Below are positions 14,784 to 21,846 of a stretch of DNA of 21,846 nucleotides, one piece after another. Origin of the DNA: Bacteroidales bacterium. Lineage in GTDB: Bacteria; Bacteroidota; Bacteroidia; Bacteroidales; UBA932. The translations under genes were made by a program, and so were the position numbers. Under the pieces are notes generated by a model that was not told where the DNA came from, did not search any database, and saw only the letters and a list, made by a program, of their open reading frames with translations. How positions within the stretch are numbered: position 1 is the stretch's first letter; each line of letters opens with the position of its first letter. The stretch spans positions 1-21,846 of the forward strand of contig JAFTYS010000152.1 of the NCBI GenBank assembly GCA_017461285.1. The letters are read 5' to 3'.

Positions 14784-15251
14784 ATGAAAGTAGCAGTCAT
14801 CATGGGCTCGACCAGCGACCTTGAGATAATGTCGCAGGCGATAAATGTCCTCGAAGGATTCGGGGTTGAAGTTGTCAAGAAGGTAATCAGCGCACACAGG
14901 ACTCCTGACCTCATGTGCGAGTTCGCGAAGTCGGCGAAGTCGCAGGGAATCGGCGCAATCATCGCCGGAGCAGGCGGAGCCGCCCATGTGGCGGGAGTTG
15001 TTGCCGGCATGACGACTGTCCCTGTCATCGGAGTTCCTATCCAGACAAAGGCTCTCGGAGGTATGGATTCCCTCCTTTCGATAGTTCAGATGCCTGCAGG
15101 CATACCTGTGGCGACGATGGCTATCAACGGCGCAAAGAATGCAGGCCTTTTCGCGGCACAGATCCTTGCCCTTACGGATGAGTCGCTTGCAGCGAAGCTG
15201 GACGCCTTCAGAAAAGAGCAGACACAGAAAGTACTTGACGCAACGATATAA
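14784..15251 (+). CDS. purE: 5-(carboxyamino)imidazole ribonucleotide mutase PurE (class I)
   Basis: Converts N5-CAIR to CAIR in de novo purine synthesis. The 155-residue protein starts with the family's MGSTSD phosphate loop (7-12), then SAHRTP (36-41) with the catalytic histidine H38, the GAGGAAH loop (62-68) and SLLSIVQMP (97-104). These are features of class I PurE, which works with PurK. PurK is not in the window, so it should lie elsewhere in the genome. purL begins 5 nt after the stop, making an evident purE-purL operon. Confidence 0.96.
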   Translation: MKVAVIMGSTSDLEIMSQAINVLEGFGVEVVKKVISAHRTPDLMCEFAKSAKSQGIGAIIAGAGGAAHVAGVVAGMTTVPVIGVPIQTKALGGMDSLLSIVQMPAGIPVATMAINGAKNAGLFAAQILALTDESLAAKLDAFRKEQTQKVLDATI

Positions 15252-15256
15252 GAAAT

Positions 15257-18200
15257 ATGAACAACTATCGCATCTACGTAGAGAAATATCCTGAATTTCA
15301 GGTAGAGGCACGCAGCCTTCTGAGTGAGCTGAACGAAAATCTTCAGCTTGACCTCGGAACGCTGCGTTTCCTTAATGTATATGACCTTTTCGGCTTCTCG
15401 GAGGAACTCCTTGAGAAGAGCCGTTACAGTGTCTTCGGTGAAATCGTGACAGACAGCGTTACCGATGAGTGTGACCTCACCGGCACAAAGTATATAGCTG
15501 TCGAGTTCCTTCCGGGTCAGTTCGACCAGCGTGCGGCTTCGGCTGTTGACTGCGTCCGTCTGATCGATCCTGCAGCGAAGGTAAGCATCAAGAGCTCGAA
15601 GCTCATCATCCTTCCGGGAGAAACTTCCGACGAGGTGGTGGAGAAGATAAAGAAGTATTACATCAATGCTGTGGAGTCGCGCGAGAAGGATCTTGCGAAA
15701 CTTACTGCAATGGAGCAGCCGGAAGTGGTTCCTGTCCATGTGCTCGAAGGGCTTACAGCCCTGACTGAGGAGGAGCTGGCACCGTTCTGCAAGAAGATGG
15801 GTCTTGCAATGAATGCGGATGACCTCCGCGAAGTTGTGAACTATTTCAAGGCTGAAGGACGCGATCCGTATGAGACCGAGCTCCGTATCCTTGACACATA
15901 TTGGAGCGACCATTGCCGCCATACCACATTCACCACCGAACTCGAGGAGATCGACGTGGAGGAGTCATTCATGAAGGAGGAGATCGACGGAACCCTCAAT
16001 CTCTACATGAAGATCCGCAAGGACCTCGGACGCGAGAACAAGGGCCTGAACCTCATGGACATGGCGACTGTAGGTGCGCGTTATCTCAAGTCGAAGGGAC
16101 TTCTTGACGACATGGAGGTAAGCGAGGAGAACAATGCATGCAGCATATATGTGGATGTGGACATCGTTGACGACGAAGGGGAGATGACGACGGAAAAGTG
16201 GCTTCTCCAGTTCAAGAACGAGACCCACAACCATCCTACTGAAATCGAACCGTTCGGAGGTGCCGCAACATGTCTCGGCGGAGCCATCCGCGACCCGCTT
16301 TCAGGTCGTGCATATGTATACCAGGCGATGCGTGTGACAGGTGCCGGAGATATCTGGCTTCCTGTTGCCGACACCATCCCGGGCAAGCTTCCGCAGAGCA
16401 TCATCTCACGCAAGGCAGCTCACGGATACTCAAGCTACGGAAACCAGATCGGACTTGCGACGACACATGTCCGCGAGGTCTATCACGAGGGTTATGTGGC
16501 AAAGCGCCTTGAGGTTGGTGCGGTTGTCGGTGCGGTGAAGGCGGACAGCGTGCGCCGCGAAAGCCCGGCTCCAGGAGACATCGTTCTCCTTCTCGGAGGC
16601 CGTACAGGCCGTGACGGAGTAGGTGGCGCAACAGGTTCGTCAAAGGAACATACAGAAGAGTCTCTCGAGACTTGCGGCAGCGAGGTGCAGAAGGGTAATG
16701 CTCCTGAAGAGAGAAAGCTCCAGAGGCTTTTCCGCCGTCCTGAAGTGACCAGACTCATCAAGAAATCGAACGACTTCGGTGCCGGTGGCGTCAGCGTTGC
16801 CATCGGAGAGCTTACCGACGGTCTTGACATATACCTCGACAGGGTTCCTGTAAAGTACAGCGGACTCAACTCTACAGAACTTGCGATCAGCGAATCGCAG
16901 GAGCGTATGTCCATCGTCATCGAGGCAAAGGACAAGGAGGAGATGATGGCGTACTGCCGCAGCGAGAACGTAGAGGTGACCCATGTCGCAGACGTAACCG
17001 ACAGAGGCCGCATGCGCATGTTCAACGGCGACAGGCTTGTCGTGGACCTCTCCCGCGAGTTCATCGACAGCGCCGGAGCGAAGCATTACGCTAAGGCTAC
17101 AGTAGGGGCTGTGGAGCAGAAGAATCCTTTCGAGCGCACGGTTCCCGGAGATACCCTCAAGGACAAGGTATTCCATAATCTTCAGGACCCTAACGTGACT
17201 TCCCAGAAGGGACTTATCGAGATGTTCGACTCGACTATCGGACGTTCTACGGTCCTCATGCCGTTCGGTGGCATGCTCCAGACGACAGAGACCCAGGTTT
17301 CTGTACAGAAGCTTCCTACCGACGGATACACTGATACTGCTTCCATCATGGCGTTCGGATACAACCCGTTCATCGCCAGCTGGAGCCCATACCATGGTGC
17401 AGCATACGCAGTCGTGGAGGCTTGTGCAAAGGTTGTGGCGGCAGGTGCTTCATATGAGAAGATGCGTTTCTCATATCAGGAATATTTCGAGCGCATGACC
17501 GACCGCAGGTCATGGGGCAAGCCGCTTTCGGCCCTTCTCGGCGCACTCAAGATGCAGGTGGAGCTCGGCCTTCCTTCGATCGGAGGAAAGGACTCGATGA
17601 GCGGAACATTCGAGAATATCAACGTGCCTCCTATGCTCATGGCTTTCGGTATCACTACAGTGGACGCAGGTCAGGTGATCTCTCCTGAACTCAAGTATGA
17701 AGGCAACAAGCTCTACCTTATCAGACATACTCCGCTTGAGAACCATATGCCGAATGTCGAACAGCTCAAGGCAAACTGGAATTATGTCCATGAGCAGATC
17801 CAGGCTGAGAACATCGTTTCCGGCTATGCCCTCGGATTCGGAGGACTTGCGGAAGCGATCTGCAAGATGTCGTTCGGAAACGCCCTTGACGCGAAGATAA
17901 AGTATGACGAGGCGGAACTCTTCAATTACGGATACGGTTCGATCCTCGTCGAGGCAGAAGAGGAACTTGATTATCCTGATGCAATCCTCATCGGAGAAGT
18001 TACAGACGGCGAGGAAAGCGAACTCTCTATCAACGGCAAGAAGTTCGATATCTTCGAACTCATGGCTGTCAACGGTGCAAAATATGCAGAGGTTTATCCT
18101 GATACAGCAGAGGCTTACCATAAGAAACTGGTTCCTGCCGGCCTGGAAGGCGTGAAGCCTTTCAAGGCAAAGAAGGCTGACCTGAAGTACAAGGGCGAGC

Positions 18201-19015
18201 CTGTGGAGAAGCCTATAGCATATCTTCCTGTATTCCCGGGTACGAACTGTGACTATGACTCGGCAAAGGCATGGCGCAATGCCGGTGCAGAGGTGCGCAT
18301 GAGCGTGTTCTGCAACCTTACCGAAGACGATATCTTCAGGTCTATAGCAGAGATGAAGAAGAACATCGATGAGTGCCATATCCTGATGCTCTGCGGCGGA
18401 TTCTCAGCCGGTGACGAGCCTGACGGAAGCGGTAAGTTCATCGCCAACGTTCTCAACAACAAGGAAATAGCTGATGCCATCCACGCTCTTATCGACCGTG
18501 GAGGCCTTATCCTCGGCATCTGCAACGGATTCCAGGCTCTCGTCAAGTCCGGACTCCTTCCGTACGGTCGCCTCGGCCAGGTGACCAAGGACAGCCCGAC
18601 CCTCTTCCGCAACGACATCAACCGCCATATCTCGCAGATGGTGACAACACGTGTCGGTACGACTAATTCTCCATGGCTCAAGGACTTCTCGGTTGGAGAT
18701 CTCCATACCATCGCGGTGAGCCACGGTGAGGGTAAGTTCGTAGTGAACGAGGAGTTTGCACGTGAACTCTTTGCGAACGGTCAGGTGGCGTTCCAATATG
18801 TGGATCCTCTCGAAGAGGAGCCTACGATGGAGTCTCCTTATAACCCGAACGGTTCATACTATGCGATCGAGGGCATCATCAGCCGCAACGGACAGATTCT
18901 CGGCAAGATGGGACATACAGAACGTTTCGAGGAAAATCTCTTCAAGAATATTGACGACGATACCCGCGAGCAGCCTTTGTTCCACAATGCGGTAGCATAT
19001 TTCAGAGGAGAATAG
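15257..19015 (+). CDS. purL: Phosphoribosylformylglycinamidine synthase PurL (large single-chain form)
   Basis: Converts FGAR, ATP and glutamine to FGAM. The 1252-residue protein is the long form that carries the glutaminase on the same chain (E. coli 1295 aa), so no separate PurQ or PurS is needed. Domains in order: N-terminal PurS-like region (about 1-150), linker with the conserved LDTYWSDHCRHTTF (about 212-225), two AIRS-type ATP-binding halves (substrate loop FKNETHNHPTEIEPFGGAAT; second half with GLPSIGGKDSMSG), and a C-terminal class I glutamine amidotransferase. The triad is C1089 (GICNGFQ), H1220 and E1222 (GHTER), with SHGEGKF before it. It is translationally close to purE. A long inverted repeat follows the stop codon. 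Confidence 0.98.
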   Translation: MNNYRIYVEKYPEFQVEARSLLSELNENLQLDLGTLRFLNVYDLFGFSEELLEKSRYSVFGEIVTDSVTDECDLTGTKYIAVEFLPGQFDQRAASAVDCVRLIDPAAKVSIKSSKLIILPGETSDEVVEKIKKYYINAVESREKDLAKLTAMEQPEVVPVHVLEGLTALTEEELAPFCKKMGLAMNADDLREVVNYFKAEGRDPYETELRILDTYWSDHCRHTTFTTELEEIDVEESFMKEEIDGTLNLYMKIRKDLGRENKGLNLMDMATVGARYLKSKGLLDDMEVSEENNACSIYVDVDIVDDEGEMTTEKWLLQFKNETHNHPTEIEPFGGAATCLGGAIRDPLSGRAYVYQAMRVTGAGDIWLPVADTIPGKLPQSIISRKAAHGYSSYGNQIGLATTHVREVYHEGYVAKRLEVGAVVGAVKADSVRRESPAPGDIVLLLGGRTGRDGVGGATGSSKEHTEESLETCGSEVQKGNAPEERKLQRLFRRPEVTRLIKKSNDFGAGGVSVAIGELTDGLDIYLDRVPVKYSGLNSTELAISESQERMSIVIEAKDKEEMMAYCRSENVEVTHVADVTDRGRMRMFNGDRLVVDLSREFIDSAGAKHYAKATVGAVEQKNPFERTVPGDTLKDKVFHNLQDPNVTSQKGLIEMFDSTIGRSTVLMPFGGMLQTTETQVSVQKLPTDGYTDTASIMAFGYNPFIASWSPYHGAAYAVVEACAKVVAAGASYEKMRFSYQEYFERMTDRRSWGKPLSALLGALKMQVELGLPSIGGKDSMSGTFENINVPPMLMAFGITTVDAGQVISPELKYEGNKLYLIRHTPLENHMPNVEQLKANWNYVHEQIQAENIVSGYALGFGGLAEAICKMSFGNALDAKIKYDEAELFNYGYGSILVEAEEELDYPDAILIGEVTDGEESELSINGKKFDIFELMAVNGAKYAEVYPDTAEAYHKKLVPAGLEGVKPFKAKKADLKYKGEPVEKPIAYLPVFPGTNCDYDSAKAWRNAGAEVRMSVFCNLTEDDIFRSIAEMKKNIDECHILMLCGGFSAGDEPDGSGKFIANVLNNKEIADAIHALIDRGGLILGICNGFQALVKSGLLPYGRLGQVTKDSPTLFRNDINRHISQMVTTRVGTTNSPWLKDFSVGDLHTIAVSHGEGKFVVNEEFARELFANGQVAFQYVDPLEEEPTMESPYNPNGSYYAIEGIISRNGQILGKMGHTERFEENLFKNIDDDTREQPLFHNAVAYFRGE

Positions 19016-19025
19016 TACAATAGCA

Positions 19026-19137
19026 CATCATGTGGAGAGGGTGGAAAAACTAAATCCCTCCCACTCCTGCGGAGCGGGCCCCTCCCATTCACGAGGGCCA
19101 TGGGCGGCCACGGTTTTTCCACCCTCTCCACATGATG
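19026..19137. repeat. Long inverted repeat with 25-bp perfect arms between purL and purF
   Basis: Bases 19026-19050 are the exact reverse complement of 19113-19137 (25 bp, including GGTGGAAAAAC and its complement). The 62-nt interior is C/G-rich with small inverted repeats such as CTCC/GGAG (19064-19067 with 19071-19074). The genes on both sides run rightward. It may therefore be a terminator, an attenuating or RNA-processing hairpin within a purELF unit, or a MITE/REP-like insertion. The core (CCCACT, then GGGCCCCT, CCC, CG, CCA) resembles that of 589-692 although the arms differ. No clear target-site duplication is visible. Confidence 0.75.
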
Positions 19138-19140
19138 ATG

Positions 19141-19153
19141 AACTGTGACAGTT
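19141..19153. promoter_or_regulatory. 13-bp palindrome upstream of purF
   Basis: AACTGT-G-ACAGTT is a perfect 6-bp-arm palindrome 3 nt after the long inverted repeat and 55 nt before the purF ATG. It could be a regulator site for purF. No TAnnTTTG promoter is visible in this gap, so the role is open. Confidence 0.25.
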
Positions 19154-19208
19154 TATTGATACAGCGTAAGAGTTAGAAAAGTATATGTGTATGTGTAGTA
19201 ATAATTTT

Positions 19209-20582
19209 ATGAGTGACAAGCCGCATCATGAGTGTGGTGTGCTTGGTATTTATGGTGTGCAGGATGCGGCCAATCTTGCATACTATGGTCTTCATGCTCT
19301 GCAGCATAGGGGTCAGCAGGGCTGCGGAATCGTATCGGTAGACTCTGAAGGAGTGTTCCATAGGGTCAAGGGAGACGGCCTGGTGACAGAAGTCTTCAAT
19401 GAGCAGAGGATGTCGGTTCTGACCGGAAACATGGCCATAGGTCACGTCCGTTACAGCAATGCAGGCTGCAAGGGTGTGGAGAACATCCAGCCGTTCCTCT
19501 TCCATCATAACTCCGGAGATTTTGCGATGGCAAACAACGGAAGCATCGTCAATTACAGGCAGCTGAGGATGGAGCTGGAAGACAAGGGCAGCCTTTTCCA
19601 GTCATCTTCCGATGCCGAGGTTCTGGCCCATCTTATCAAGAAGCAGGGCGCATATAACAATGTTCCCCGAATCGTTGCCATCAAGGATGCGCTGAATCAG
19701 ATGGACGGTGCCTATGCATTCCTGATAATGACCGGCCGCCGTATCTATGCGTGCAGGGACAAATATGGATTCCACCCTCTTGCAATCGGCAAGCTCGGAG
19801 ACGGATATGTTGTGGCAAGCGAGACTTGTGCATTCGATGTGCTCGGTGCAGAGTATATACGTGATGTGGAGCCGGGTGAGATCGTCACCATCGACCATCA
19901 TGGAGTCCGCAGCCAGTTCTATTCAGAGCCGGAGCGTCATGCCATGTGTGCCATGGAGTATGTTTATTTCGCACGTCCGGACAGCGATATCGAGGGATGC
20001 AATGTGCACAATTACAGAAAGGAATCCGGAAGGATCCTGTTCCAGGAGGCTCCTGCAGATGCCGATATCGTGATCGGAGTGCCTGACTCAAGCCTCAGTG
20101 CCGCTCAGGGTTATGCTGAAGCAAGCGGACTGCCATATGAGATGGGACTCATCAAGAACAAATATATCGGACGAACATTCATCCTTCCTACACAGGAGTT
20201 GAGGGAGAAGGGAGTGAAGATGAAGCTTTCTCCTGTAAAGACGATTGTGAAAGGAAAGAGAGTGGTGCTGGTCGATGACTCCATCGTGCGAGGGACGACA
20301 TCCCTGAAGATTGTGAACATGCTTCGCGAGGCCGGTGCTGCAGAGATACATGTACGTATCGCCAGTGCGCCTTTGAAGTATACATGCTATTACGGAGTCG
20401 ATGTCCATACTCCGAAGGAACTCATCAGCAACAGCCACGATGTGGACGAGGTCTGCAAGATGATCGGTGCCGACTCGCTCGCATTCCTCTCTCACGAAGG
20501 AATGCTCGCCGCCGGCCATCGCGACGACCTCTGCCTCGCCTGCTTCAACCACAAGTATCCGACGAAGCTGTACGAGGAGTAG
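19209..20582 (+). CDS. purF: Amidophosphoribosyltransferase PurF (Fe-S, propeptide type)
   Basis: Catalyses the first committed purine step, PRPP plus glutamine to phosphoribosylamine. The 457-residue protein begins with a short propeptide (MSDKPHHE) that should be removed to expose the catalytic N-terminal cysteine C9 (ECGVLGIYG), as in the B. subtilis type. Next come the Ntn-glutaminase motif LHALQHRGQQG and the PRPP loop VLVDDSIVRGTT (D356, D357). Cysteines C247, C393 and the pair C442/C445 (CLACFNH) match the [4Fe-4S] ligands of the B. subtilis enzyme. Two in-frame ATGs upstream (19185, 19191) would give a longer leader peptide; the start at 19209 fits the family. The transporter gene follows after 3 nt. 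Confidence 0.97.
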   Translation: MSDKPHHECGVLGIYGVQDAANLAYYGLHALQHRGQQGCGIVSVDSEGVFHRVKGDGLVTEVFNEQRMSVLTGNMAIGHVRYSNAGCKGVENIQPFLFHHNSGDFAMANNGSIVNYRQLRMELEDKGSLFQSSSDAEVLAHLIKKQGAYNNVPRIVAIKDALNQMDGAYAFLIMTGRRIYACRDKYGFHPLAIGKLGDGYVVASETCAFDVLGAEYIRDVEPGEIVTIDHHGVRSQFYSEPERHAMCAMEYVYFARPDSDIEGCNVHNYRKESGRILFQEAPADADIVIGVPDSSLSAAQGYAEASGLPYEMGLIKNKYIGRTFILPTQELREKGVKMKLSPVKTIVKGKRVVLVDDSIVRGTTSLKIVNMLREAGAAEIHVRIASAPLKYTCYYGVDVHTPKELISNSHDVDEVCKMIGADSLAFLSHEGMLAAGHRDDLCLACFNHKYPTKLYEE

Positions 20583-20585
20583 GGA

Positions 20586-21629
20586 GTGGATATAAAGAAG
20601 ACAATAAGGGAATGGATGCTGCCCATCGCGATGGTGACGGGAGCATCCGTTTATCTTTTATACCATTTCATGCCGGAACCTGTGCATGCGGCCGGCCCGT
20701 TTCTAAGCGGGGCTGTTGCTGTGCTCCAGCCCCTGCTGATCTTTGCCATGCTCTTCCTGACCTTCTGCCGCATAGAGCCGAAGGACCTGAAGCCGCACCG
20801 ATGGCACTGGTGGCTTCTGCTGATACAGGGCGGCCTCTTCACCGGTCTCGGACTTCTTGCCTACTGGCTTCTCCATGCCATACCGGGCGAAGGCCACGGG
20901 AAGATAGTGCTTATCGAAAGCGCCATGCTCTGCCTGATTTGTCCGACCGCTACTGCAGCCGCTGTGGTGACCCGCAAACTCGGTGGCGATGTCGCAGGAA
21001 TCACGACCTACACGGTCCTTATAAATCTGCTGACGGCTGTCCTTGTCCCTCTGATCGTTCCACTGATCCAGCCTATGCAGGGAATGGATTTCTGGACTGC
21101 ATTCTGCGTCATAGTGGCGAAGATATTCCCTCTGCTCATTCTGCCTTGCCTTGCCGCCTGGCTGGTGCGCTATCTTGCCCCCGGTGTCCATAAGCGTCTG
21201 CTTGAGTATCCGGACCTCGCTTTCTACTTATGGGCTGTGGCGCTGACCCTTGCCATCGCTGTGACGACCAAATCCATTGTCCGGAGCGACATGCATGTCG
21301 GGCTGCTTCTTATGATAGCGTTGATCTCCCTTGTCTGCTGCATCTTCCAGTTTGCGACAGGACGTTTTGTGGGAAGCCGCTACCGCCCGCGACGCATTTC
21401 CCGAAGCGAGAGTCAGAGTGCTTCTGTCCGGATGGCGGAGGAGAGAGGACGCAAGGTCCGTACGGTCACTGCCGGCCAGTCGCTCGGCCAGAAGAACACG
21501 GTCTTCGCCATCTGGCTCGGCTATACGTTCATGACCCCTGAAACCGCCATAGTAGGCGGCCTCTACAGCATCTGGCACAATCTCTATAATTCATGGCAGC
21601 TTTATCGTGCCGAGAATGCTGGCACTTAA
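20586..21629 (+). CDS. BASS/SBF-like (bile acid:sodium symporter superfamily) transporter
   Basis: A 347-residue membrane protein with about nine hydrophobic helices and the motif CPTATAAAVVTRKLGGD (C119 onward), where a proline-containing broken helix forms the core of the BASS fold. The other signature is the end GQSLGQKNTVFAIWLGYTF followed by PETAIVGGLYSIWHN. The substrate cannot be read from sequence; organic anions such as bile acids, keto acids or pantothenate precursors are known in the superfamily. Between the last two helices, residues about 264-293 form an Arg/Ser-rich stretch (SRYRPRRISRSESQSAS and on) that looks longer than the usual loop. The start is a GTG 3 nt after the purF stop, with a GGAG purine-rich run just upstream, implying co-transcription with purF. 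Confidence 0.82.
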   Translation: MDIKKTIREWMLPIAMVTGASVYLLYHFMPEPVHAAGPFLSGAVAVLQPLLIFAMLFLTFCRIEPKDLKPHRWHWWLLLIQGGLFTGLGLLAYWLLHAIPGEGHGKIVLIESAMLCLICPTATAAAVVTRKLGGDVAGITTYTVLINLLTAVLVPLIVPLIQPMQGMDFWTAFCVIVAKIFPLLILPCLAAWLVRYLAPGVHKRLLEYPDLAFYLWAVALTLAIAVTTKSIVRSDMHVGLLLMIALISLVCCIFQFATGRFVGSRYRPRRISRSESQSASVRMAEERGRKVRTVTAGQSLGQKNTVFAIWLGYTFMTPETAIVGGLYSIWHNLYNSWQLYRAENAGT

Positions 21630-21687
21630 ATCAATGTCTATCAGCATTTTAATGTGTTATGCCTGGACTATATCCGATTAAGTGCCA
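21620..21687 (+). terminator. Possible weak terminator after the transporter gene
   Basis: TGGCACTTAA (21620-21629, containing the stop codon) is perfectly repeated in inverse at 21678-21687, and TATGTTTTTG follows. The 48-nt loop makes it a weak hairpin, so this is tentative. Confidence 0.3.
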
Positions 21688-21846
21688 TATGTTTTTGTGG
21701 TTTCAACAGATTGATGACAGCGATCAGCACCCGCATGGGATGAACCGGGCTTATCAGCAGGAATGATGTCTATTTTTGCAATGCCTCCTGCTCGGAGGCA
21801 ATATGATATAAAAAGAGGATGACCTCAAAGTCAATTCGCCGGCCCA
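21630..21846. other. Intergenic tail without a complete gene; possible promoter and gene start at the edge
   Basis: Apart from the right half of the inverted repeat, this stretch shows a -7-like TATTTTTG (21771-21778, plus strand), a small 7-bp hairpin (21782-21788 with 21794-21800) and an ATG at 21819 after AAAAAGAGG, open to the window edge (MTSKSIRRP). A gene may begin there, but nine codons cannot show it. Confidence 0.3.

Noticed and set aside
17510..18379. Long minus-strand frame inside purL, and a similar one at 15086-15922
   Set aside because: Both are antisense shadows of a highly conserved enzyme, with no initiation context or protein family resemblance.
19185..19208. Upstream ATGs extending PurF by eight residues
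   Set aside because: The start at 19209 gives the short propeptide directly before the conserved catalytic Cys; the extra residues look unrelated to the family.
1..21846. Mobile elements with genes, CRISPR arrays, tRNA or rRNA genes
   Set aside because: No transposase, integrase or phage-like frame, no regularly spaced direct repeats, and no cloverleaf or rRNA-like segment was seen.

Overview
The window looks like a chromosomal housekeeping segment of a member of the Bacteroidales, with mid-range GC. Three things point there. The putative promoters repeatedly match the Bacteroidetes pattern TTG-N19/20-TAnnTTTG. Shine-Dalgarno signals are mostly absent and leaders are A-rich. The gene content includes a DUF4783 protein, an NtrY/NtrX-like pair, the long single-chain PurL, and Bacteroidetes-type membrane protein families. 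I cannot name the genus. I see no phage, integrase, transposase, CRISPR array, rRNA or tRNA.

Layout from left to right. (1) The 3' part of lptB (+), closed by a very long stem-loop. (2) A leftward group cmk-ispH (4-nt gap) and efp, the last with its own promoter. (3) An NtrC/NtrX-like response regulator (+) that lacks the C-terminal Fis-type HTH and whose stop codon shares a CTAG with that of a convergent DUF4783 gene (-). (4) rlmH (+), followed after 1 nt by a 1188-aa NtrY-like membrane histidine kinase. The kinase and the regulator probably form one signalling system. (5) A leftward block: xth (exonuclease III family), and upstream of it a three-gene operon of two paralogous four-helix membrane proteins plus a small Xre-type repressor, with a dyad over its promoter. 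(6) cysS (-) with a clean intrinsic terminator. (7) A 672-aa secreted protein of unknown function (+). (8) A rightward purine cluster purE-purL, a long inverted repeat, purF, then a BASS/SBF-type transporter 3 nt after purF. The last 217 nt hold no complete gene.

Functional themes are lipopolysaccharide export (LptB), translation (EF-P, RlmH, CysRS), isoprenoid and nucleotide metabolism (IspH, Cmk, PurE/L/F), DNA repair (Xth) and envelope sensing (kinase plus sigma-54-type regulator). PurL (formylglycinamidine ribonucleotide synthesis), PurE (carboxyaminoimidazole ribonucleotide formation) and PurF (first committed step) belong to one pathway. The rest of the pathway, including PurK, is not in the window.

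The least explained material is: the membrane-pair/repressor operon with its candidate operator (9729-10946); three intergenic inverted repeats with 24-27 bp perfect arms, two of which share a similar C-rich core; the HTH-less regulator with a GAFTSA loop; and the 672-aa secreted protein.
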